64,000 bases of DNA, from assembly GCF_026537325.1 (NCBI RefSeq), contig NZ_JAFNMJ010000001.1, positions 496,001 through 560,000 of the forward strand, read 5' to 3'. The stretch comes from Bifidobacterium sp. B4142. Lineage in GTDB: Bacteria > Actinomycetota > Actinomycetes > Actinomycetales > Bifidobacteriaceae. The notes under the pieces were generated by a model. The model was not told the DNA's origin, did not search any database, and saw only the letters and a list, made by a program, of their open reading frames with translations. Within the stretch, counting starts at the first letter, position 1. Each line of letters begins with the position of its first letter. Positions 9,243 to 17,955 of this stretch are shown here, piece by piece. The position numbers and the translations under genes were made by a program.

Positions 9243-10511
9243 TTAGGCTCCTTGCTTAAGACCTATGCGGCATCCGCGGAAGGCATACCAGGCGATGTAG
9301 AGGAATCCGGGTACGGTCACCAGCATGGCGATTTCGATGCCCATGGCATCCTGGATGGCACCCAACAGCAGTGGAATCAGGGCCGCTCCGACGATGCTCA
9401 TAACCAGCGCAGAAGAGCCGGTCTTGGCGTCGTTGCTCCTGATGCCCTTGAGCGTCAGCGAGAAGATCGTGGGGTAGCCGATCGATATGAACAGATAGGC
9501 AACCAGGAAGCATATGACCGAGAATCGTCCCAGACCCAGGAATACCAGAAGCATCAGCACGGCTGTGATGCACATGTAGACGCCCAGTATCTTACCGGCA
9601 TCGAATTTGGTCATCAACGGAGTGGTCAGGAACCGGCCAAGGGTGAACAGCAGCGACAGCAATGCCAACAATGTGGCAGCCAGACCGGCGGTGATGCCAG
9701 CGCCCCAGTGTTTGAGGGCATAAGCGGAGAACATGGCCATGCCCGCCACCTGCAAGCCAATAAAGATGAACTCGGCTATCACGCCCAGTACGAAGTAAGG
9801 GCGTTTCAGCAGGCTTGAGGTGCCGGAGCCGTTACCAGTTTTCCCTTCCTGCTCGTCATCGCCAGGTGGTGTTGGCAGTTTGAAGACGATGAATACAGCC
9901 AACACCAACAGCAGAACGATGCCGATGACGATATAGATCATCCTGGTGTCAGACAGGAACTTGACCTTGGCTTGCTCAAAGCCTGGCTCTTTTGGGGTCA
10001 GGGTTTTGGATAGCACTCTGCCCAAAATCAGAGGCCCCACCACGTTGCCGACGCCGTTGAAGCTCTGTGCCAGATTGAGTCTGAAGGATTCGCCTTTTTC
10101 ATCGCCCAGCTTGGTGACGTAGGGATTGCAGTTGGTCTCCAGAGATGAGGCTCCAAGCGCTACCACGAACATGGCGAACAGAAAGAGTCTGTAGCTGGCC
10201 ATATTTGTGGCCGGCACCACGATGAATGCTCCGACTGCGAACAGTATCAGTCCGGAGATGACCCCGCCCTTGTAACCGAAGCGCTTGGAGATGATTCCGG
10301 CTGGGATGGCCATGACGAAGTAGGCTCCGTAGTAGGCCACCTGCAGCAGTGATGCCTGGGTGCTGTTCAGCTCCATGTAGTTGCTGAATGGGCTGTTGAG
10401 GGCGTTGACCAGGTTCATGGTCAATCCCCAAATGAAGAAGAGTCCGATGACCAGGGTTATGGCGACGGTTGCCTTGGACCCGCCCTTGTTTCGCGTATTT
10501 GTATTATCCAT
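9243..10511 (-). CDS. MFS sugar permease, probable L-fucose:H+ symporter (FucP type)
   Basis: Twelve-helix major facilitator carrier with the FucP/GluP signature features: ALNSPFSNYMELNSTQASLLQ-type substrate loop in helices 1-2, and the ETNCNPYV segment near residue 130. The start MDNTNTRNKGG was chosen because the frame upstream is polar filler that overlaps the next gene. Only a weak Shine-Dalgarno is visible. It is flanked by lactonase and dehydrogenase genes, supporting L-fucose or another 6-deoxy sugar as substrate. Confidence 0.82.
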   Translation of the reverse strand: MDNTNTRNKGGSKATVAITLVIGLFFIWGLTMNLVNALNSPFSNYMELNSTQASLLQVAYYGAYFVMAIPAGIISKRFGYKGGVISGLILFAVGAFIVVPATNMASYRLFLFAMFVVALGASSLETNCNPYVTKLGDEKGESFRLNLAQSFNGVGNVVGPLILGRVLSKTLTPKEPGFEQAKVKFLSDTRMIYIVIGIVLLLVLAVFIVFKLPTPPGDDEQEGKTGNGSGTSSLLKRPYFVLGVIAEFIFIGLQVAGMAMFSAYALKHWGAGITAGLAATLLALLSLLFTLGRFLTTPLMTKFDAGKILGVYMCITAVLMLLVFLGLGRFSVICFLVAYLFISIGYPTIFSLTLKGIRSNDAKTGSSALVMSIVGAALIPLLLGAIQDAMGIEIAMLVTVPGFLYIAWYAFRGCRIGLKQGA

Positions 10512-10519
10512 GTCAGAGC

Positions 10520-11311
10520 TCAATTCAGTGCCCGGTCCAGGTGGACGTATCCGCCATCGACGAACACCCATTGGCCGGTGGTGTGTGATGCGCGATCAGA
10601 GAGCAGGAAGGTGGCGGTATTTCCGATTTCTTCGGGTGTGGTCATGCGATGCTCCAGAGGAATCTTGTCTGTGATGACCGACAGGCGTGCCTGCTGGGCC
10701 TCTTCATCGCCAAAGGTCTTGATCCAGTCAGCATAGAGCGGGGTCCAGCATTCCGAGACCACGATGGCATTCACTCGTACGTCATCATGGACCAAGGCCG
10801 CAGCCCATTCTCTGGTCAGGCCCAGAATCCCGCCCTTGGCTGCTGCATAGGCGCTGGTCTTGCCCTGACCGGTCACAGCGGTTTTGGAGGTGATGTTGAT
10901 GACTGATCCGTGGCTTTCCTTGAGGTAGGCACAAGAGGCGTGCATGAGTTCGTAGTAGTGGGTGAGATTGCCGTGTACGGAACGCTCGAACTCGCGCCAG
11001 TCAGTAGTTTCCAAAGCCTTGTTGTCGTTAACTCCAGCGTTGTTGACTATGCCATCGATATGACCGAATTCCTTGTGTACCTGCTCTACAATGGGTGCTA
11101 TGCCGTCGGTGTCATTCAGATCCAAAATGAAGGTCCGGTAGGTATCGGTATAGGCCTCGATGTCCTTGCAGAACTGGTCCCTGGCTGACTCGTCACGATC
11201 TATGACTGCGGTTATGGCACCCTCCTGGGCCAGTTGTAGGGTGATGCCCCTGCCGATGCCCTTAAAGCCACCGGTGATGATGAATACCTTGTTCTTGAGA
11301 TGCAGATCCAT
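10520..11311 (-). CDS. Short-chain dehydrogenase, probable L-fucose dehydrogenase
   Basis: Classical SDR with the cofactor motif TGGFKGIG at residues 13-20, NNAG at 90-93 and the catalytic Ser142, Tyr155, Lys159 (SAYAAAK). Role by context is oxidation of L-fucose to L-fuconolactone with NAD(P)+. The start at 11311 is fixed by AAAGGAG at ideal distance; a longer frame reaching the upstream gene's stop has no such signal. About 263 residues. Confidence 0.82.
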   Translation of the reverse strand: MDLHLKNKVFIITGGFKGIGRGITLQLAQEGAITAVIDRDESARDQFCKDIEAYTDTYRTFILDLNDTDGIAPIVEQVHKEFGHIDGIVNNAGVNDNKALETTDWREFERSVHGNLTHYYELMHASCAYLKESHGSVINITSKTAVTGQGKTSAYAAAKGGILGLTREWAAALVHDDVRVNAIVVSECWTPLYADWIKTFGDEEAQQARLSVITDKIPLEHRMTTPEEIGNTATFLLSDRASHTTGQWVFVDGGYVHLDRALN

Positions 11312-11391
11312 GAGAACTCCTTTGTCTATATGGATGATGATTTGTTTGAGGTTCAGTGATTGGACCGGATTTTGATTGAGGTGGGCCGCTC

Positions 11392-12675
11392 TCACTCCTG
11401 GTGCAGGTAGCGCTGTGCGGTTTCCACGGTCATTTCGGCTCCATTGCCGGGAGCGGTCGGTGCCTTATACATGCCTTGGCTGATACGCACGGGGTTCACG
11501 AAATATTCGTGCTGGTTGTCCACGTACTCGATCATTCGGCCCTGTGTGGTGCATGAGACGGCTGCGTAGTCGAACATGGCGAAGTGGCAGACCATCTCGC
11601 ACAATCCGACCCCGCCGGCGTGGGGGCAGACTATCTTGTGGAACTTGCGAGCTAGCAGGTATTCCAGAACTATCTCCTGGGGGCCCGCCACTCTGGTGGC
11701 GTCGATCTGCATGATGCCGAAGGCGTTAGCCTGCAGGAACTGCTTGAACATGATGCGGTTCTGCATCTGTTCGCCGGTTGCCACGGGTATGGGATTAATG
11801 GCTCTGGCAATGGTTGCGTGGCCGATGATGTCGTCGGGGCTGGTAGGCTCTTCGACCCATGCCAGGTCGAAGTCATGGAAATGGTTGATCCAATCAATGG
11901 CTTGCGGGACATCCCAGACCTGATTGGCGTCGACGGCCAGGCGGACGTCGGGACCGATGGCATCCCTGGCCAGTCCCAGACGGCGTATGTCATCATCGAA
12001 GTTCTGGCCTACCTTGAGCTTGATTTGCTTAAAGCCCTTTTCCTGAGTCTCTCGTTTGGCGATCTCCACCATCTTTTCGTCGCTGTAGCCAAGCCAGCCG
12101 GGTGCTGTCGAATAACCGGGGTATCCGTGCTGGCGAATTACTTCGATGCGCTCCTGCTTGCCGGATTGCCCATCCTTGAGGATATCTATGGCTTCCTCGG
12201 GGCGCAGGGCATCGGAGAGGTATCTAAAGTCCAATGTGCTGACAAGATCCTCTGGATCCATTTCAGCCAGCAGCAGCCACAAGGGTTTTCTCGCCCTTTT
12301 GGCTTTCATGTCCCAAAGAGCGCTCAGCAGTGCGCCGATGGCCATGTGCTCGACTCCCTTTTCGGGCCCCAACCAGCGCAGCTGTGAGTCATGGACCAAT
12401 AGGTCCCAGGCCAGGCCCATGCTGTCCAGTAGACGTTCAACCTCCAGGCCGCGCAGAGTCTCTCCTATGGAATCTATAGCTCTGCAAACAACATCGTTGC
12501 CTCGTCCGATGGTGAAGACCAGGCCACAACCTTTGATGCCGTCGTCAGCCGAGGTGTGTATTTCCACATAGGCGGCCGAATAGTCGGGGTCCTTGTTCAT
12601 GGCATCCGACCCTGACAGGGTCAGAGAAGTGGGAAAACGAAAGTCATACGTTTTCACCGCAGTGATAGTACTCAT
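11392..12675 (-). CDS. Enolase-superfamily dehydratase, probable L-fuconate dehydratase
   Basis: Mandelate-racemase type enolase-superfamily enzyme. The K-x-K motif is at Lys219/Lys221, metal ligands are Asp249 (VDAN), Glu275 or Glu276 (VEEP) and Glu302 (TGEQ), and the catalytic base is His352 (CPHAGG). The N-terminal sequence (VKTYDFRFPTSLTLSGSDAMN) is the one usual in L-fuconate dehydratases, which make 2-keto-3-deoxy-L-fuconate. AAAGGAG precedes the ATG. First gene of the minus-strand fucose operon, divergent from the LacI-type regulator. Confidence 0.87.
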   Translation of the reverse strand: MSTITAVKTYDFRFPTSLTLSGSDAMNKDPDYSAAYVEIHTSADDGIKGCGLVFTIGRGNDVVCRAIDSIGETLRGLEVERLLDSMGLAWDLLVHDSQLRWLGPEKGVEHMAIGALLSALWDMKAKRARKPLWLLLAEMDPEDLVSTLDFRYLSDALRPEEAIDILKDGQSGKQERIEVIRQHGYPGYSTAPGWLGYSDEKMVEIAKRETQEKGFKQIKLKVGQNFDDDIRRLGLARDAIGPDVRLAVDANQVWDVPQAIDWINHFHDFDLAWVEEPTSPDDIIGHATIARAINPIPVATGEQMQNRIMFKQFLQANAFGIMQIDATRVAGPQEIVLEYLLARKFHKIVCPHAGGVGLCEMVCHFAMFDYAAVSCTTQGRMIEYVDNQHEYFVNPVRISQGMYKAPTAPGNGAEMTVETAQRYLHQE

Positions 12676-12703
12676 CGTGGCTCCTTTGCCAATCTTGTGA
12701 ACG

Positions 12704-12717
12704 TATACCTCAGTATA
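12704..12717. promoter_or_regulatory. Candidate LacI-type operator overlapping the fucose promoter
   Basis: Inverted repeat TATAC-CTCA-GTATA in the gap between the divergent dehydratase and regulator genes. On the minus strand its right arm supplies TATACT, a good -10 hexamer for the fucose operon, so a bound repressor would block the polymerase. No good -35 is seen. Flanking DNA (12718-12770) is very AT-rich, like an UP element. Confidence 0.45.
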
Positions 12718-12825
12718 GGCGTAGAAATAGAAATTTGAAAATTAGAAATGTAAAAATTCTAAATCCGACATGGATGCTTTTGGTGCTTCGTTGGTTACGA
12801 TTGGTGGGTAATGGAAAGGACGCAC

Positions 12826-13884
12826 ATGGCCAGACAGGAACCAGGCAATCCCCACGTTGGCGCCATAGCCGAGCAGCTCGGCATCTCTGCTTCGACCGTC
12901 TCCAAGGTGATCAACGGTCGACCGGGCGTGGCGGCAAAAACCCGTCGAAGGGTCGAAAAAGCTTTGGCAGACGAGGGCTATGCGCATCCGCTTGTCAGCA
13001 CGAAAATTGCTCAGACAATTGAGCTGGTTGTGGATTATATTGCCAACAATGGCACCATCGAGATGATACGTTATGCCTCGAAATGGGCCTTGGATGCCGG
13101 TCTGGCTTTGACGGTGACACAGACTGATCACCAGCGACGTGCTGAGGAATGTCTGAGGGGGATCATTGATCGTAACCCGCTGGGGGTGATCACCCAGATG
13201 TCCTCCATAGACCAAGAGGGCAAGAATGTGCTCAAAGCAAGGGGCATTCCCCTGGTGGCGGTCGATCCGGTGGATTTGGTCAGCGACGAGGATATGAGCA
13301 TAACGCTAGACAATTGGACTGGAGGATACCAAGCGGCCAAATGCCTTCTTGACGCTGGGCACCGGAGCATTGGTGTTATCGCCGGACCGGCGACTGTGCA
13401 ATCCGCGCAAGCCAGACTGGCTGGATACCGAGCAGCATTGGCAGCCATTGGTGCCAGCCTGCCGTCGAGCATGGTTCAGCAGGGGGACTATTTGCCTGAC
13501 AGGGGATACCAAGCCGCCTGTGATCTGTTGGACCGCGATCAGCGTCCGACTGCGATTCTGGCCTGCAACGACTTGACAGCTGTCAATATCTATAGAGCGG
13601 CTCGCGAACGTGGGCTGGAGCCCGGGCAGGACCTGTCCGTGGTCGGATTCGACAACGTCTATCCGTCCTCTTATCTGATGCCTGCCCTTACCACGGTGGA
13701 CCAGCCATTTGATCTGATGGCCAGGATGGCGGTGGGAATGATCCTCGATGCGCGCCAGGGTAAGGAGTTCCAGCGGCATGTGGTCATGCCAACCCGTCTG
13801 GTCAGTCGGCATAGCGTGGTCAACCTGACCCGTGCCCGTCGTCGTCTGCGCGCGGAAGGCCGGGTTCAGGAGGATGCAGAATAG
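12826..13884 (+). CDS. LacI-family transcriptional regulator of the fucose cluster
   Basis: N-terminal LacI helix-turn-helix (VGAIAEQLGISASTVSKVING at about residues 11-31) and a periplasmic-binding-protein-like effector domain ending in the typical TTVDQPFDLMARMAV segment. It is divergent from the dehydratase gene, so it most likely represses the fucose operon and responds to fucose or a pathway product. ATG 12826 has GAAAGGA ahead; ATG 12811 in the same frame is weaker. About 352 residues. Confidence 0.88.
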   Translation: MARQEPGNPHVGAIAEQLGISASTVSKVINGRPGVAAKTRRRVEKALADEGYAHPLVSTKIAQTIELVVDYIANNGTIEMIRYASKWALDAGLALTVTQTDHQRRAEECLRGIIDRNPLGVITQMSSIDQEGKNVLKARGIPLVAVDPVDLVSDEDMSITLDNWTGGYQAAKCLLDAGHRSIGVIAGPATVQSAQARLAGYRAALAAIGASLPSSMVQQGDYLPDRGYQAACDLLDRDQRPTAILACNDLTAVNIYRAARERGLEPGQDLSVVGFDNVYPSSYLMPALTTVDQPFDLMARMAVGMILDARQGKEFQRHVVMPTRLVSRHSVVNLTRARRRLRAEGRVQEDAE

Positions 13885-14015
13885 CCCAAACTATTCCCCG
13901 ATTCGCTCAATGCGTACTCACTTCGTGACTGCCTGCTGATGAATACACTCGTACTTCGGCAATCGCGGGGACGGGTTTCGTCCCTGCCGCACCGGTCGAG
14001 AAAGAGGTAGCCACA

Positions 14016-14666
14016 GTGAGCAGCTACACGATGGAAACTGCACGTTGGATCCGTCATGCCACCATGGACGACTTTGAGGCGATCATGCCTGTCTACGCCT
14101 ACGCCAGAAAGCGGATGGCCGAGACCGGCAACCCCCGCCAGTGGGGGGACAAGTACCCTCTGCCCGAACGTATCCGCGAAGACATCGCCGGGGGCCATAC
14201 CATGCTCTTGGTTGACGATGCAGCTGGTATGGATCAGATTCCTGAGGATCCCGCCTACCCTGAACCTGAATTGGACGAGCACAAGGGCAGCCACGAGCGC
14301 ATCATCGGCGTTTTCGCCCTCTTCCATGACCCGGAACCTGATTATCGGGTCATCGATGGCAGCTGGCTGGACGACCGGCCCTATACCACCATCCATCGGG
14401 TGGCCGCCTCCGGCCTGGGACGTCACGCGGCCGGGGACCTGCTTGACTGGAGCATGCGCCGGTACGAGAACATCCGCGCCGATACGGGACTGAAGAACTA
14501 CGCCATGCAGCACATCCTGGAGACCCATGGCTTCACACGCTGCGGCAACATCATCATGCCTGAGAACAAGGAGATCGAGAACGTGCGGGTGGCCTACCAG
14601 CGGCACGACCGTCCCCTTGACCTAGCAGAACGTGAAAGGGTCGGCAAGCGCTTGGTCGCCGTCTGA
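14016..14666 (+). CDS. GNAT-type N-acetyltransferase
   Basis: Acetyl-CoA dependent transferase fold judged from the layout: N-terminal beta strand with WIRHATMDDFEAIMPVYAYAR, a central IIGVFALF strand, the HRVAASGLGRHAAGDLLDW region where the pyrophosphate-binding loop is expected, and a C-terminal NYAMQHILETHGFTRCG that is typical of the family. Starts at GTG 14016 with AGAGG upstream. A hairpin (arms 13968-13973, 13979-13984) lies just before. Substrate unknown. Confidence 0.75.
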   Translation: MSSYTMETARWIRHATMDDFEAIMPVYAYARKRMAETGNPRQWGDKYPLPERIREDIAGGHTMLLVDDAAGMDQIPEDPAYPEPELDEHKGSHERIIGVFALFHDPEPDYRVIDGSWLDDRPYTTIHRVAASGLGRHAAGDLLDWSMRRYENIRADTGLKNYAMQHILETHGFTRCGNIIMPENKEIENVRVAYQRHDRPLDLAERERVGKRLVAV

Positions 14667-14708
14667 GGGCGGGGGCCGACCGTCGCAGCGCCGTCGCACA
14701 ATGGAGCC

Positions 14709-16067
14709 ATGACATTGAGTGCAGCACCGGCATGGCGGTTCTCCGGGCCCGAGGGCCAGCGACATTACGAACAGGCTCTTCGGGCCTATCCTGGACAGAT
14801 CATCGTGGACTTGCGGACCTTGAAGGCCAATATGGCCACTCTGGTGAATCTGGTTCGTTCCACGAACCCCGATGCTGCAGTCATGGGTGTGGTCAAGGCC
14901 GATGCCTACGGACACGGGCTCATTCCTGTGGCCCTGGCGGCATTGTCCGGCGGGGCCACCTGGCTCGGCACGGCCCAGGCCAGCGAGGCCCTTCGTCTGC
15001 GCCGGGCGGGCATCGGATTCGACCGTTGTCGGGTTTTGTCCTGGATGTTCAATGGGGACCGCGCCCCCTTTGATCAGTTGATCCAGGCTGACATCGATCT
15101 GGGCATCGGTTCCCTAAAGACCATGGACATGGCGGCGCAGGCGGCAGATCAGGTCGGCAGGCCTGCATGCGTCCATATCAAGGTGGACACCGGCTTCGGG
15201 CGCAACGGCTTTACTCCCGAAACCTTCGGGGATGCCATGCGCGAGCTCTCCCGCCTGGCTGCAAAGGGGCTGTTGGAGCCCGTCGGGCTTTTCAGCCATC
15301 TAGCAGTGGCCGACATGCCTGGCGTGGAGGAGTTTGTGTCGTCCACTGACGATCAAATCGCCCTCTTTGAGGAATTCTCTGACAGGATGACGGCTGCTGG
15401 CATGAAACCTGAAATCCGGCATCTGGCCAACACTGCCGCCACGCTCACCCGTCCTGGGATACGTTATGACCTGACCCGTCCGGGCATCGGCCTGTACGGA
15501 TATGAGCCTGATCCCTCCATGGGTGTTTCGGCCGATTACGGTCTACGCCCGGCAATGACCTTCCAGGCCCAGCTGGGCACCGTCAAGGATATGCCGGCCG
15601 GTCATGGCATCTCCTACGGACGCACCTATCTGACTGAGAAACCCACCAGCACGGCCATCATGCCCCTGGGATACGGCGACGGGATTCACCGGTCTGCCTC
15701 GGGCTTCGACCGCGAGGGCTATATGGGCCGAGAGCGCCTGGGTGGACCCGTCCGTCTGATGACTCGTCAAGGATCCAAGTTGGTTCGCGTCGCTGGCAGG
15801 GTCTGTATGGACCAGTGCGTTCTTGATCTCAAAGGCATGGCTTCCGACTTGGGAGTTAGCGAAGGCGATACCGTTGTTCTTTTCGGACCAGGTCGGGGGG
15901 AGGATCAGGCCGAGCCAACCGCTGATGACTGGGCCCGGGCCGCTGACACCATTAGCTATGAGATTTTCACTTGTCTGTGTAATCGGATTCCACGGCTCTA
16001 TCTGGGCGTACATGAGGTAGTCGACCCCGACGATTTGCACCTGATTGCCCCTGAATCCATTCTTTGA
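14709..16067 (+). CDS. alr: Alanine racemase
   Basis: PLP enzyme converting L- to D-alanine for peptidoglycan. The PLP Lys63 sits in the diagnostic VVKADAYGHG motif, the second catalytic base is the Tyr of ISYGRTY, and MPLGYGDG follows. About 452 residues, longer than the usual 370-390 because of an N-terminal extension of roughly 25 residues and loops near the C-terminus, as is common in bifidobacteria. It lies 42 bp after the acetyltransferase gene. Confidence 0.92.
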   Translation: MTLSAAPAWRFSGPEGQRHYEQALRAYPGQIIVDLRTLKANMATLVNLVRSTNPDAAVMGVVKADAYGHGLIPVALAALSGGATWLGTAQASEALRLRRAGIGFDRCRVLSWMFNGDRAPFDQLIQADIDLGIGSLKTMDMAAQAADQVGRPACVHIKVDTGFGRNGFTPETFGDAMRELSRLAAKGLLEPVGLFSHLAVADMPGVEEFVSSTDDQIALFEEFSDRMTAAGMKPEIRHLANTAATLTRPGIRYDLTRPGIGLYGYEPDPSMGVSADYGLRPAMTFQAQLGTVKDMPAGHGISYGRTYLTEKPTSTAIMPLGYGDGIHRSASGFDREGYMGRERLGGPVRLMTRQGSKLVRVAGRVCMDQCVLDLKGMASDLGVSEGDTVVLFGPGRGEDQAEPTADDWARAADTISYEIFTCLCNRIPRLYLGVHEVVDPDDLHLIAPESIL

Positions 16068-16100
16068 GACCACTATCACAGGTAGAACATAGGCTTGGGG

Positions 16101-16111
16101 CCTTGTCAAGG
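16101..16111. promoter_or_regulatory. Small palindrome upstream of ohr
   Basis: CCTTG-T-CAAGG, a perfect 5-bp inverted repeat 27 bp before the ohr start, just ahead of a TATATAAG stretch that could be the -10 region. It could be an operator for a peroxide-sensing repressor, but no OhrR gene is in the window. Confidence 0.3.
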
Positions 16112-16137
16112 GGCTATATAAGTGGTGAGATGAGGTT

Positions 16138-16596
16138 ATGACTACATATACAGGAAATGAACCAAGCAATATCTCATACACAGCCGTAGCTGACATTACC
16201 GGTGGCCGCGAGGGCCATGCGGACAGCCATGAGCCCGATCTCTCCCTGGATCTGGACACACCCAGGGCCATGGGGGGCAAGGGTCAGGGCACCAACCCCG
16301 AGCAGCTTTTCGCCATCGGCTGGGGCGCCTGCTTCCAGGGAGCCATGGGACTGGCCGGCAAGGAGTTGCGTGTGCCAGCCACCAAGCTGGCCCAGAGCAA
16401 GGTGCGCACTCATATCTCCCTCGGTGACCAGGGCGAGTCCTTCGGCATCAAGGCTCTGGTCGAGGTTTGCCTGCCCGGCGTCGATCGTGATCTGGCCACC
16501 CGTCTGGTGGAACGCACTCAGGAGCTCTGCCCCTATTCAAAGGCAACGGCGGGCAATGTGCCCACTGAAGTATTGGTCGTGGACAATCTGGACTGA
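16138..16596 (+). CDS. ohr: Organic hydroperoxide resistance protein (Ohr/OsmC family)
   Basis: Thiol peroxidase reducing organic hydroperoxides. Both redox cysteines are present: Cys65 in GWGACFQGAM and Cys131 in ELCPYSKATAGN, the Ohr-subfamily arrangement, and the ending NVPTEVLVV is typical. 152 residues as expected. In an anaerobe such as Bifidobacterium it would protect against lipid hydroperoxides. GAGG lies just before the ATG. Confidence 0.88.
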   Translation: MTTYTGNEPSNISYTAVADITGGREGHADSHEPDLSLDLDTPRAMGGKGQGTNPEQLFAIGWGACFQGAMGLAGKELRVPATKLAQSKVRTHISLGDQGESFGIKALVEVCLPGVDRDLATRLVERTQELCPYSKATAGNVPTEVLVVDNLD

Positions 16597-16614
16597 ACGG
16601 AGCGGGCGCGCCTG

Positions 16615-17898
16615 ATGGGCACTGACGAGGAGGGCGGATCCCGCCTGCTGGCCGAGGGCTACTCTGCCCAGGATCAGGAACGGTGGGCGCCAGAACCCCC
16701 AAAGACCAGCAGCAGGACCGCCTTTGAACGCGATAGGGCGCGTCTGGTCCATTCTTCAGCCTTGCGTCGGTTGGGGGCCAAGACGCAGATCCTGGTCGCC
16801 GGCACTGACGATTTTGCCCGTACACGGCTGACCCACACCTTGGAGGTGGCCCAGATCGGCCGGCAGATTGGGACCATGCTGGGCTGTGACCCTGACGTGG
16901 TGGACTGTGCCTGCTTGGCCCATGACCTGGGTCATCCGCCCTTCGGCCACAACGGCGAACGTGCCCTGTCTTCGCTGGCCTCGGATATTGGGGGATTCGA
17001 GGGCAATGCACAGACCCTTCGACTACTGACCAGGCTGGAGCCCAAGGTCTTCCATCCTGACGGACGTTCAGCAGGAGTCAACCTGACCAGAGCCGCGCTG
17101 GATGCTGCGGTCAAATATCCCTGGACCCTGGCCGAGGCCTCGGCTCATCCCAAGGGGGAGAGAACCGCCAAGTTCTGCGTCTACCCTGACGACCAAGAGG
17201 TCTTCCATTGGCTTAAGCAAGGGGCGCCGCCGGCCAGCACGCCTATGGAGTGCCAGGTCATGGATCTGGCTGACGACATCGCCTACAGTGTCCACGATGT
17301 GGAGGATGCCATCGTGGTCGGATCCTTCGTGCCTGAGCGGCTGGCTGAGCTCAGGATCATTGATGGTGTGGTCCGGGCCGCCCGATCCTGGTATGGCGAT
17401 CGATGGGATGCCGACCAGCTGGTCCGAGCCTTGGAGGCCGTCCGCAGCATGCTGCCGACGGGCTTTGACGGTTCACGCCGGGCCTTGGCTACGTTGAAGA
17501 ACACCACCAGCTATCTGATCGGTCGCTTTGCTGACTCCGTGGAGGCGGCCACGCGAAGCCGTCACGGCCAAGGCCCCTTGACCAGGTACTCGGCTGGGCT
17601 GGTCATTCCTCCCCGGACCTCTTATGAGATTGTGGCCTTGAAGGGGATTGCTGTCTACTTCGTCATGGCTCCCCGTGAGAAGGAACCCTTCCACGAGGAG
17701 CAATTGAAGATTGTGACCGACTTGGTTGAGGTGATGATGGCCGACTCGCCTGCACCCTCTGATGCCTTGGAGGATGTCTTCCTGGAGGATTGGCGTCAGG
17801 CAGGTTCGGATGGGGAGCGATTGCGGGTGGCCATCGACCAGGTGGCCTCTCTTACCGACGGCTCCGCGCTGGCCCTGCATTCCCTGGTCTGCCCCTAG
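16615..17898 (+). CDS. dgt: Deoxyguanosinetriphosphate triphosphohydrolase-like protein (HD domain)
   Basis: Metal-dependent HD-domain dNTP triphosphohydrolase. His74 (RLTHTLEVAQ) and His103-Asp104 (LAHDLGHPPFGH) form the HD metal site, with the later VMDLADDIAYSVHDVEDA motif supplying the last Asp. 427 residues, the length of the bacterial Dgt-like group. It starts 18 bp after ohr and is followed 57 bp later by dnaG, the arrangement common in actinobacteria. Confidence 0.9.
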   Translation: MGTDEEGGSRLLAEGYSAQDQERWAPEPPKTSSRTAFERDRARLVHSSALRRLGAKTQILVAGTDDFARTRLTHTLEVAQIGRQIGTMLGCDPDVVDCACLAHDLGHPPFGHNGERALSSLASDIGGFEGNAQTLRLLTRLEPKVFHPDGRSAGVNLTRAALDAAVKYPWTLAEASAHPKGERTAKFCVYPDDQEVFHWLKQGAPPASTPMECQVMDLADDIAYSVHDVEDAIVVGSFVPERLAELRIIDGVVRAARSWYGDRWDADQLVRALEAVRSMLPTGFDGSRRALATLKNTTSYLIGRFADSVEAATRSRHGQGPLTRYSAGLVIPPRTSYEIVALKGIAVYFVMAPREKEPFHEEQLKIVTDLVEVMMADSPAPSDALEDVFLEDWRQAGSDGERLRVAIDQVASLTDGSALALHSLVCP

Positions 17899-17955
17899 GC
17901 CTGCGGCATTTACGCCGGGCGCAACACATCGGCCTGGGCCGGTAGGCTAGGTGTC

